64,000 nt of DNA, taken from contig NC_088777.1 of assembly GCF_954871325.1 (NCBI RefSeq), forward strand, positions 11,695,366-11,759,365, read 5' to 3'. Positions 53,543 through 64,000 of the stretch are shown here, piece after piece (the stretch's first letter is position 1; each line of letters starts with the position of its first letter). The notes below the pieces were generated by a model. The model was given only the letters and a program-made list of their open reading frames with translations. It did not search any database and was not told where the DNA came from. The position numbers were made by a program, and so were the translations under genes. This DNA comes from Gordionus sp. m RMFG-2023 (taxonomy: Eukaryota; Nematomorpha; Gordioida; Chordodea; Parachordodidae).

Positions 53543-56500
53543 ATGTCATTGTACGAAGGAATCGATTTTGAGCTGACGAATAAACATGAATCTAGTATTA
53601 TACTTAACTTAATTTTCAAATATTTTTATTTCATTAAAGAAAAAGAAAGCTGGTCGTCTCAAATTAAACTTTTACAATCACAATTGCAATTGAAAAAATC
53701 TCAATCCAATCAAAAAGTATGTATGATTCAATTGAAAATGTTATCATCAATGTTATATTCAATATCTCTTATTTGATGCTATACTAATACCTATAATCTA
53801 TAATAGTCAAAGTTATCTAAAGGGTATGGATTGCCAATAACAAAAGATCCTGAAGGAAATATTTCCCAAGTTATATTTTTTTATATTTTATTTGCTATAT
53901 AATATATATTTTAAAATATGTTTTGCTTATTTATATTATAATTGAATCCAATAATATAAATATTTTAAATAATTTTCCATCTTCATAGATGAAAAAGAGT
54001 TTTCATATTTTATAATTTTCTAACCTTTTTTAATCTCAAAAATTTAATAATTACATTTAAAATATGTACAATGTTTATAATTAAATGTAGTATTGTTAAA
54101 CTTAGCCAATTTTTAAAAACAACTAAATCAAGATTTTTAGCCAAAATATTATCTGCATTGAAATTTTGTAAATAGATGTACAAAACTTCATACCATCTTT
54201 AAATGGCTTAGGTATTTTTTGGCTAATATCTTAATTTAACCTTTTTTTAAATCGGCTAAATGAGCTATTTAACAATACTAACTAAATATGAACTGCTAGA
54301 TATCTAGGGCTATTCTGATATTTAATATAGTATCTGCACCGATATTTACTGTTTTCAAAAAACAGTTCAATTTAGCCAAATTTAAAAATGATTAACTCAA
54401 AATTTTGACCATGAGTAAATTACCCATGCTTATTGATTTTTCCCACAAATATCTGAAAGGTTTGGACTTATATTGGTGAAATTTTGAGGCATAGGTAATA
54501 ATATTTTAGTTAAAATTTTATTTTGGACCTTTTTAAAAATCAATGAAATGGAGCTGTTTAACAACACTATATTTCCAGAAGCATTACAAATATTTTAAAT
54601 GAGAAGACTAACTTATAAAAACAAAAGAAACTTAATCAATAATGAAAGTTTTTGGTTTTTTTAAAGTAGAAAATATTTATATATTTATAACATTGATACA
54701 AAGATAGATGGTAAATAAAAATCAATATAAATATTGGAATTGGATTTGTAAAAAAATTTTGGATTGGCACAGCTCTAGATATCTTAGTTTCCATTTATTA
54801 ATTTATTATTATTATGAAATTAATTATGTATAAACAATCATATTATTTTATATACAGTAATAAAATAACCAAAAACAATGAAAATTTTGGATCAGATTGA
54901 TTTTTCTGAAATATTGTTCCTAGCTGATATTTAATATCTGCACAGCCCTTATTTTTTTTTATGAAATAAATTGTTTATTTTTTGAACATTTATGCAATTT
55001 GTATTTAATTTACAATTACAAAATCAAGATTCAATCAAATGATAAATCTGAGACAAATATTACAAACAATGAAATTGATAATACTTCTGAAGAGATCTTA
55101 CCTATAGTTGCAAATGAATATGACCCAAAGTATCCAAATGATTATGACAAGATCATGATGCTCAGGGAGGAGGCGAAAGAAAGGGAGAGGGCTGATGATT
55201 GGAAAAAGGAACTAGAAGAAAGAGACAGGTATATTTTTAAAATATTTATAATATAAATAATCCAATTATTTGTTACTACCCTCCTTCCAGTTTTTCTGAA
55301 TGCACATTATTAATTCAGCAGCTGATAACTGATGATTAAAGACTCTGAATTTAGAGGCTTGCAAAACAAATTTTTTAATCCTATTTGTAACAACTGTCTC
55401 AACTCAAAAAATATGAAATTAATATTCCTAACCTGCCCCAAACTTAACATTATTTCCATATTCCCAACCCAATTTGACCCTATAATTGAAAGATAAAAAA
55501 AATTTATCAAAAATTAATTTATTTTTTTGTAAAATAATCTAAAATGAACCATGTTATAAAATTTATGCAATCAAAGCATAATTTATTGATAGCATAAAAA
55601 AAGTAGTAGAGACAAGTAATTTTTGCTAATTCCTGCTTTTCATGCTGATTTAATAATGATTCTTACTTTATATATAAATACTTAATAATTTCCAGAGATG
55701 TTTAAGCACTATGGTACTGTTCCTGTGATATATTTTTTGTTTATTCTTTTTGAAATTTCAATGTATCGTTATCTTGGTCTGATACATTTTAGGTATCAGC
55801 ATCATTAATCAATATTTTATTTATCTTCAATGATAGTTAATTCTCTATTTTTTTATTTTAAAAAATCAATAAATTGGTTATTAAATTTTAATTCAAAATA
55901 TTTTATATTATATATTTTTTAATTATTTTAAACAAAGGATTACTTGCATTGCTATATATGGAATTATGAATGGCAATGCAATTATTCAAGGAAGCCATTG
56001 TAATAGCTTGCTTTAAATAGAAGCGGATATTATCATTATCATTTATTTGTATAGCTGTAACATTTCTAAAAAAATTGAACGCGTTCAACGTTCATTGGCA
56101 AAATCGTACACCTTCACTTTCAAAAAAAATTTACACCCTCACGTTCGTTCAAAATTTTATAAATTTTTTTTAAAATTTAATTAATATAAATAAATGTCAT
56201 ATATTTTTTAACACAATATATTAACCATGTTAAAAAATAATAGTTTTATTCTTATTTATAAAAAAGATTTTATTAATTTTTAATAATAATTGTTTTTTAA
56301 AATTTTCATCTGATAAATACAGCAATAGCTATATTAAAAACGCGCTCTATGTGGGCAGAAGAGGGGATTGCTATACTTAATAAACAATTCTTTTAATGCT
56401 GGGAATATTAAAGCATTTAATGTTTTATCCTTTGCTTCAAAAAATTGAGATAAGTTATCCTCCTCAAATCCATCCTTTACTTACTAGCAAAAAAAAGGAT

Positions 56501-59500
56501 ATCTCGAATTAACGTTCTTGCATTATTATTTCTAGGGTTTTCAATGCATTTTTTTAATAGCGCTATAAGTTTGTATTTTATAGGTTCGATTTGTGGAAGT
56601 TTTATTCATGGCCATTAAAGCTTGAATACTGGATGTATAATTGCAGAAAGAACATATTGATATATATATGTTCAAATCTTTAAAAAAATAAAATATATGT
56701 GATCAATTATAGTGATAGGTTGACCATATTTTAGACCATTAATTTTTTTTAGTTTTAAAATAACTATCCTTATTGTTTGGTCCAAATAGCCTAAATGCAT
56801 TTTTTCTTCACTTTCTAAAATAGTGAGCGCAGTGCAAAAGGTTCCATGATCTATTTTAATATTTAAAAAATTTATTATAATATTTATTCTAAAAAATTTT
56901 ATTAGGACTTACGGTACAGCATTCTTCCAAAAAAATTTAACAATGCTTGAAAGCCTGGCTAATCCCCCCATATTACACACTTTGTCAAGCAAATTAGAAT
57001 TTTCTTTTACTAATGAGTCTATCAACATAGAATTATGATAAGAATTCCAACTTGTAATCAGGCCTTATAAGTAACCTTGAGATATTCTTCAAATCAGCAA
57101 CAAATGTTGTAGATTGATTTATTCCATAAATTTTTGCACTTATCAAATACCCTTTTAATGTGTTTTTATAAATTTTCTAACGCTTTTTCATTAACACTTG
57201 CCACTAAATTAAGATTGTGGCAAGCACAAGAGTGAGACATCATTTAATGATAATTTGTACAAATTAATCTTCCTCATCTTCAGATATTTTCTCAAATAAT
57301 CTATAATTTTTTAAAAAATTAAAATATAAACTATTTATTTATAACTAAAGACCTTTAAAAAATATCTTGCATTATTGGTGAAACATAATATTACCTTATT
57401 TTGTATTTTAAATGAACGCCTTTCATCATTTTTCCCAAAAAAAACGAATTTTGTTCATGAATGCGTTCGTTAACAACACTAATTTATTTAGCTTTTCTCC
57501 CCACTAATGTGATAAATTTAATGAATTCATTACCCGTGTTATGTAGGATACAAATTACGTTAGCGATGTCTGAATATTTATTTATTTTCAAGATTTTTGC
57601 CGAATTAATTGCTGAGGCATTTCTGTTGAATCTTGCCGAAATTGTGTGTAATCTCAAGCTACTGGAAGACCGGAAGATGACGGTAATATGCTGATACCAT
57701 TGGGTCTTTTGTTGCTTGAGCATAATTAATTGGACTTTTGGGTATTTGAAATGCTAGCCCGATTAATAGCTTTTGTGATTAATTTATCTATGTTTGTAAT
57801 ATGATTGTGCTGATTGACAAATTTTTTACCGATCAGATATTACAAAAAAAACCGATATGATATTTATTGATTTTTATTTACCATCTAGCTTTGAAACAAT
57901 GTAATAAAAATATGAATATTTTCTATTTTAAAAAAACCATAACTTTCACGAATGATTAAATATACTTTTAAAAAAATTCTCCAAATTTAATAATCTTAAG
58001 AGTTGCTGTTAATGCATTCTAGAGGGAGTTTTTGTCTATTAAGTATTGATTGAAGTGAAAAGAAGATTATTGTAAAGTGGATCCATAAGACTAGTATTTT
58101 TTTGGTAGTGTTGTTAAAAGGCTCTATTTGAGTCGATTTAAAACGGCTAACTCAATATTATAGTCATAAATTATGACTACTCCTCTATTTGCAATGGGTA
58201 AGTGTAATTATATTATGACGAAATCAAGATATCTAAGCCTCCAAATTTTGCCAATAGAAGTTCGAACTTATCTGCCATATATGGGCAAAATAAATAAGCT
58301 TGAGTATGGCCAAAACCATTTTCAAAAGTTGGCTAAATCGAGCCCTTTAACAACACTACCTGAATGTGGCTCTACATATTTTAAAACGCTAATTATCAGG
58401 CCGATTCGATATTTAGTATGAGCACAGTCATAGTTTGTATGCCACGTGAAGCGGCTTTGGAATATTAACAATGTGAAAGATAAGCTTATATTCTCTTAAA
58501 TTATTAATTATTTGATTAAATTAATTAATCCATTTTACATTTTGAATAAATATTAATTAAAAATATTTTAAACAAATTTCTGATATTTTTTAGGGTAAGG
58601 AGTAATTATTTTACAACTTTTAATAATTTTTCTATTATTAAACGATTATTTATTAAATACAACACTACATTTCCTTACAGCGCACCAGTTGAGCACTTTC
58701 AGTATCGCTAAAAGTCTTTTTACCGATATAAAGAGAGTCTCCTCGATACAAACCTTGAAAATGTTTTTTTGTTAATTTGTAAATATTATTGACATATTAT
58801 TGCTGAATAAAGTATCTATAATTTTATGTAGTATCTCAATTACATTTGGGGATAATGTATTTTTATTATCGCCTGACCTATTTATAATTTGTATCGATCA
58901 CAGTTATGATACATTTTAAAAGTATCGTTAACAAGTTCACTGATTTCTTATTAGAATTGTACTGGATACATTTAATTACCTAAATGTATATTGAATCTTA
59001 AGAAATATCCATCATAGATATATTTTTTTAAATATAAGAGAAATTTACTTGCAAAATACCATAAAGATATATGGGGAAAAAGAACTTATTCATTATTTGT
59101 AAATCATCATTAAAAATATATGCATTAATATTTTTAAAAAATACCTGGATATTTTAGTAGAACCGGCCAGATACAGGGGACCTGGTACTTCTCTTTCTTA
59201 TTATAATATTTACAAATTATTTGATTGGTCTATTTTTTAAATTATTTTTTATTATACTTTTTTTTTATATTAATAAAAATATCTAATAATTTGTTATAAA
59301 ATATTATTTAATAAATATCAGCCCGCTCATCCCGCTCCTGAAATATTTCAAACTCACCCGCCTATTATATAAAATTAATATATAAAAAAAAACCTGCCTC
59401 ATTACAGATTTATGACATTTACAACTCATTATTTTCAAATTTTATTAGAAATCAAAATTATTAAAATAGTTAAAACACGTTTACTTTTGGAAAAATAACG

Positions 59501-61423
59501 AGTAACCCTATTTAAGTAAATGTTTACAACAGTAAAATAAATATTTTGTTTATATAATTTAAATTAATATTTTTATATTTTGAATACAAAGGAGAAGGCG
59601 AGAAAAACTGGAAAGAAACCTTCCAAGACCTGAAAATTCCCTATTGAACCTTGCTGGGAAGCTGTATGATGATGAATATCCATCCGAAAATATATATAAC
59701 ATAGGTGGCAAAGTTGGAGGAGGAATAGCTATAGCCCCACCTCAATGCATTTTAAATGATGCAGAAACTATAGTCGAAGGGGGTGATGCAGAGTTCGGTG
59801 AAGGTGTACAAGACCAAAGAAAAGATGGCAAAAAAAAAGCTGGTTTTGCCCCTACATTAAAGTATATTTTTAATCGTTTGATTTATTAAAGGGCGACTAT
59901 ATAAAACAAATTCATATTTTTTATTATTTAATGATTACCTTTTAAGATAGGCCAATACTGTATTTAATTGCAATCATAATTAAATCTAGTTTACTCGAAA
60001 CTTATTTAATTAAAATTTTTTAATAATTTTGGGGTCCCCAATTTAAATAATCGTTAACGCAAATTTTTTTTAAAATAGAAATTCGGTAGCTGCAAAAATA
60101 ATGGCCAAATATGGGTTTAAACAAGGCCAGGGTCTAGGTAAAAGTGAACAGGGTATGAGTCAAGCTTTACAAGTGGAAAAGACGAGTAAAAGGGGCGGTA
60201 AAATACTGCACGAAAAAGATTTACCCTTTTTCAATAAAAGTTATTTATTCTTTTAATAAAAAATTTTCTCTTCTTATATGTTTAGTTGGTTAATTACTAT
60301 ATTTTTAACCTAAAATTCCTACTTTAGTTCCTGGGATTTTTTAAAAAATATATAATCTCAGCGAGTATTTAGTCATTACCCAACTATACATATATGATTT
60401 GCCCTGCTGTTTTTAAGCCTACTTATTTTTTTCACTCAAATTATCAATTGCTTTTCGGATTTGAATAAGCTCTATGCTGAGAAGGACGTATGCCTCAATA
60501 ACTACTATTTGTTTAAATTTAAAATATAAATTTTTTAATTTAAGAAAAAAAATATATGACCAATGATTTTGGTATTATAAATCTTTGTGAACCTCATTTT
60601 ATTTAATATTAAGGTTCGAATCTTGAAAATTTAAGTCAATTATACAGTGAAGATGACCCTTCTTTGTCTCCTTCCTTAACATTCGATGATCACATGATTA
60701 CTAATGAGTCTGGATCAGAAAGCTTTCAAAATACCCTCAATGGAGAAGAGACTAATACTCGTAATTTTTAAATTTTTAAAAAATTTAGTATGCATAATCA
60801 GGCAATACCATGCAATTTTAGTATATGAAATTATAAATAACTTGCAACAAAAATTAAAGAATAAATTGTCTGAAATTTATAGGATAGGTATTTTACATTA
60901 GTTCTTATTTCCTCTTCCACTATATTTAGAAACATCACAAGATCTCCTTATCCCTTCATATTCCATACTAGCCGGAGCTTTACCCCCCATCGATCCCACG
61001 CCCACCCCTTCTTCGGTACACACCAATGCACAAGCCTTACCTTATAGTTTGGAAACTACTGCCACAATTCAAGCCTTCAAGGTTCCAAGTAAAGTTGTCC
61101 TACTCCGCAACATGGTAGGCTCGGGCGAAATAGACCCAGACTTAGAAAATGAAACCAGGGAGGAATGCAGTAAATATGGCGAGGTTAAATCCTGTACAGT
61201 CTTCGAAATCCCGGCCAATTTCTTCCGAGCATCCTCTAAAAGTTCAAATGACACGGTAAGCGAATTGGATAGGGTCAGAATATTCGTGGAGTTTGCCAGG
61301 GTTGAATCGGCTGTAAAGGCTGTCGTCGATTTGAATGGGAGATTTTTTGGAGGTAGGATTGTCCGAGCCGATTTTTACAACTTGGATCGGTACCGAACAT
61401 ACGATTTAGGGGAGGGAATTTGA
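53543..61423 (+). CDS. RBM17: SPF45/RBM17, splicing factor 45
   Basis: Exons: 53543-53594, 53640-53716, 55029-55228, 59592-59861, 60079-60239, 60614-60760, 60930-61423; 1401 bases, 466 residues plus stop (human 401), all phases agreeing. Nuclear factor for alternative 3' splice-site choice; its UHM binds ULM motifs of U2AF65, SF1 and SF3B1. MSLYEGIDFE and KLLQSQLQLKKSQ match the family N-terminus. NEYDPKYPNDYDKIM and a charged helix follow, then IAIAPP. A G-patch spans about 201-245 (MAKYGFKQGQGLGKSEQG), followed by VEKTSKRGGKI. The UHM spans about 357-455: KVVLLRNMVGSGEIDPDLE, acidic TREECSKYG, and the ligand-binding Arg-Phe-Phe at 440-442. A 13-residue Ser-rich insertion sits in the UHM. 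The donor at 60240 is GTTATT. Introns hold MITEs and a hAT remnant. Confidence 0.95.
53595..53639 (+). other. Probable 45-bp intron in SPF45
   Basis: GTATTATACT...TTCATTAAAG. Being a multiple of 3 and stop-free it can also be read through, which would insert 15 hydrophobic residues (rich in Ile, Phe, Tyr) absent from the family. Removal gives HESKKESWSSQIKLLQSQL, close to the orthologues. Confidence 0.75.
54088..54280 (+). mobile_element. MITE family 1 copy
   Basis: TAGTATTGTTAAACTTAGCC at the left, GAGCTATTTAACAATACTA at the right. Lies in the first large intron of SPF45, 67 bp from a second copy. Confidence 0.7.
54347..54569 (+). mobile_element. MITE family 1 copy
   Basis: Decayed copy ending GAGCTGTTTAACAACACTA; the left end is eroded. 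Same SPF45 intron as 54088-54280. Confidence 0.6.
56075..57482 (-). mobile_element. Decayed hAT element in the SPF45 intron
   Basis: Subterminal GAACGCGTTC, ACGTTCGTTC, GAATGCGTTCG repeats mark both ends, and the right end reads GTTAACAACACTAA. On the minus strand, SHSCACHNLNLVASVNEKAL (about 57240-57180) and WNSYHNSMLIDSLVKENSNL (about 57050-56990) are hAT transposase blocks, in different frames and separated by stops. Confidence 0.7.
58106..58358 (+). mobile_element. MITE family 1 copy
   Basis: TAGTGTTGTTAAAAGGCTC at the left and GAGCCCTTTAACAACACTA at the right, with AAAACGGCTAACTCAATATT inside. Lies in the 4.4-kb intron of SPF45. Confidence 0.75.
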
Positions 61424-61445
61424 AGGGTAAAAATAACTTGAGTTT

Positions 61446-61451
61446 AATAAA
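61446..61451 (+). promoter_or_regulatory. Candidate poly(A) signal of SPF45
   Basis: AATAAA 22 bases after the SPF45 stop; a second copy lies near 61556. Confidence 0.4.
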
Positions 61452-61879
61452 TGTATATGGAAGGAATGCATCATCAATTTTACAATCAAAATTCATACTG
61501 GATAAATGATTATGAGTGAGAAAAAAAGAAAAACATTGATATATGGGAACTTTAGAATAAATGTAAAATTGGCTTTGTTTTTTTTACAGGTATTTTTTTT
61601 AAAGTAGGTTAAAACTTCCAAAAATAGGTCTTTTAAGAAACTTTTTCGTATTTTTGTTAAATCTACCTTTTCTAATCTGTAATTATAAAATGTATTATAG
61701 TATTTACATATAAAAATTTACATTTTAAATATATCTTTTCTTATGATGCACTACATGTTTACATAATATTTATAATGTTAATAATGCTTGGATATTATAT
61801 ATTATAAATAAATTTTTCGTCAGTCAAATTTTTTAAAATTAAAATAAGGTTATTTTTAACCAGAGTTGTACATTTGCTC

Positions 61880-62095
61880 AAAATAAAAAGATCTTCAAAG
61901 ATCTAGATCTTTGAAGATCGTAAAATTTGAAGATCTTTTACTTTTAAAAAATTTTGAGCAACGATCTTCAAAGATCGAGATCTTTTGAAGATCTTTTATT
62001 TTTAAAAATTTTTTAACAGCGATCTTCAAAGATCTAGATCTTTGAAGATCTTTTATTTAAAAATATTTTTGATCAACGATCTTCAAAGATCTTCA
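61880..62095 (+). repeat. GATCTTCAAAGATC palindromic array
   Basis: GATCTTCAAAGATC and its extended palindrome with AGATCTAGATCTTTGAAGATC-type steps recur about four times at ~60-70-bp spacing, separated by TTTTA-rich linkers and GAGCAAC/GATCAAC steps. CAGAGTTGTACA just upstream (61863) resembles a hAT end, so this may be a transposon's subterminal part. Confidence 0.75.
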
Positions 62096-62159
62096 TATTT
62101 TATAATGTTTTATTTTTTTGATATTATTTTTTGAAGTAAATGGATTAGTAAGCATAAGC

Positions 62160-63020
62160 ATGTTAAATTAAAATAAAAATTTAATAAAGATGTACCGACA
62201 ATTTTCATAATCGTTATTTTAAACTTTTTTCGACATATATGGGTAAAAAAAAATTTATATAAAAAAAAATTTATATTATAATTTCAATGAAGATGTAATG
62301 TATTAAAAAGTGGAAATTGTAATAATCGTTATTTTTAACTTATTTGATTTATTATATCCTAAATTAAATAGGTTATAATTTTTAATATTAAGATGTAAAA
62401 ATAAAATTTCAATGAAGATGTACCATAGAAAAGTGACAATTGTTATAATCGTTATTTTTGAAAATTTTTTTAAAGCATAGCATAGATTTTATATTGTTAA
62501 CATGTTAAATTAAAATTTCTGTGAAGATGAACCACAGGAAAGTGACAATTATCATAATCGTTATTATTGAACTTTTTTAAATTTTTTTAAAGCAAATGGG
62601 TAAAAATAGATATTGTTAATATGTTTTAAATTAAAATTTCAGTGAAGATGTACCACAGGAAAATGACAATTGTCATAATCGTTATTTTTGAACCTTTTTA
62701 AAATTTTTTTAAAGCAAATGGGTAAATGAAGATATTGTTAACATGTTAAATTATAATTTCAGTGAAGATGTACTACAGGAAAGTGACAATTGTCATAATC
62801 GTTATTATTGAACCTTTTTAAATTTTTTTAAAGCAAATGGGTAAATGAAGATATTGTTAACATGTTAAATTAAAATTTCAGTGAAGATGTACTACAGGAA
62901 AGTGACAATTATCATAATCGTTATTATTGAAATTTTTTAAATTTTTTTAAAGCAAATGAGTAAAAATAGATATTATTAATATGTTAAATTAAAATTTCAG
63001 TGAAGATATACCATAAATAA
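62160..63020 (+). repeat. ~120-bp tandem array, about eight units
   Basis: Units carry AATTTCAGTGAAGATGTACC, ACAGGAAAGTGACAATTGTC, ATAATCGTTATT and AAAGCAAATGGGTAAA. Unit starts near 62511, 62632, 62753, 62872 and 62993 give a period of 119-121 bp; the first units (from about 62170) and the last are more diverged. Confidence 0.85.
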
Positions 63021-63029
63021 TCTTTATTT

Positions 63030-64000
63030 TTGATTTTTTTATATATAAAATTGAAAACTGATAATTGTCATATGTAATATTTTTAAACTCTTTTTATTAA
63101 ACAAGGTTAGAATAAAGATATTTTGAAAATTATTTATTATTTCAAAATTATTAAAAAAATATATTGTTAACAAGGTTTGTTGTTAATAAGGTCCTATCCC
63201 ATTTAATTTAAAAAAATAACCGATCTAATTTTTTTTAATAAAAAATATTGGCTCATTATGTTTCTTAAATTTTTGATGGCTTTTAGATTGTAAAATATTA
63301 AAAAGTGGTGCCTTCTAACTTCTATAATTTGAGCGTTATTTAAGTAAAGTCGTGCTTTTACAATGTACAACGACATTAAACAGCAAGAACTCAAATTTAT
63401 ATTACGAGCCAAATATATTTATGGATTGTCAAATTCTTGGTTTTTTAGTTTTGACAAAATAATAGACCTGACCTAACTTATTCAATTGGATAGATTTAGT
63501 TTTTTTTATACTGAAAATATTTTATATTTTTTTTATTTTAGTCTATCAATTCGAGTCGCGAAAGGCAGTTTTAAATATGAATATTTATTGTAAACCTAGC
63601 ATATAAATATTTCTCCTTTTAAAATTCAACCCATACTTTTTGATCCTTCACTATAAAGGTGGAAAAAAATCCCTTAACTACAAAGGTGGGGTCTATTTTA
63701 TCCCAAATTTTGATTAATATCTCAGAACATATTAAAACTTGAGATCTACAAATACAATTTTGAATATATATTCAAATATTATTGGAAATAATAAATACAA
63801 AATCTTAGATTAATAGTTTTCTAAAAACAGTTATGCAAATTTTACTAAAGTTACTAAAATAAAAATTTTTTTCTGAGACCTTTCTTTAATTATATTTTGA
63901 TCACCATAAAGTATTTAAAAAAATGCAAATTTTATTATATATTTTATTAAATGAATGTCGAATATAGATAATTATATAAATTTTATAAAAACATATCAAA
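63030..64000. other. Gene-free end of window
   Basis: A+T-rich sequence with no convincing coding, repeat end or RNA feature. Confidence 0.45.

Noticed and set aside
61256-61272. GTAAGC...TAG segment of 17 bases as a micro-intron in the SPF45 UHM
   Set aside because: Its removal would shift the frame, and the open reading frame matches the family on both sides without it.
61069-61496. Two minus-strand frames
   Set aside because: Antisense of the last SPF45 exon, which has clear homology on the plus strand.
1-64000. LTR retrotransposons, virus-like elements, CRISPR arrays, rRNA genes
   Set aside because: Looked for long direct repeats with coding between them, spaced short repeats and conserved rRNA blocks; none recognised.

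Overview
The window is a stretch of nuclear DNA from an animal with a very A+T-rich genome (by eye roughly three quarters or more A+T). Genes are spliced with GT-AG introns. The two best-conserved genes, dyskerin and the splicing factor SPF45/RBM17, are close to their metazoan orthologues, and a class C (mGluR-like) receptor points to a metazoan. I cannot place it to phylum. Nothing prokaryotic, organellar, ribosomal or CRISPR-like was seen, and no LTR or viral element was recognised.

Layout. (1) 281-3549, plus: the 3' part of a class C GPCR gene (copy A), broken by one frameshift and one stop. (2) 3039-5500: a duplicated block, a hAT remnant and a MITE. (3) 5500-11418: no gene; decayed repeats and MITEs. 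(4) 11419-22974, plus: an intact paralogous class C GPCR (copy B), four exons, 828 residues. Its introns hold an inverted, near-identical copy of copy A's last exon, a Tc1/mariner-superfamily element and several MITEs. (5) 22975-39700: no recognisable conserved gene. It holds two related minus-strand exons for small secreted His-rich peptides (26577-26759 and 32324-32524), one unclassified less A+T-rich stretch, MITEs and a hAT transposase remnant. (6) 39712-50024, minus: dyskerin (DKC1/NOP60B/Cbf5), nine exons recovered. A hAT element with a perfect 8-bp target duplication sits in its largest intron. (7) 50985-53528: a foldback-type element with ~0.7-kb imperfect inverted arms made partly of tandem repeats. 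(8) 53543-61423, plus: SPF45/RBM17, seven coding exons, 466 residues. A decayed hAT element and MITEs sit in its introns. (9) 61424-64000: a palindromic GATC-rich repeat and a ~120-bp tandem array.

How the parts relate. Dyskerin (pseudouridylation by H/ACA RNPs, telomerase RNA stability) and SPF45 (3' splice-site choice) are divergently transcribed housekeeping genes; the foldback element fills most of the gap between them. The receptor pair is a tandem duplication in which the upstream copy has died. Coding exons joined by the splice sites given here add up to whole numbers of codons for the receptor (829), dyskerin (485, N-terminus missing) and SPF45 (467), counting stop codons, which supports the models. 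Three introns are only 40-45 bp long, while others exceed 4 kb because of transposon insertions.
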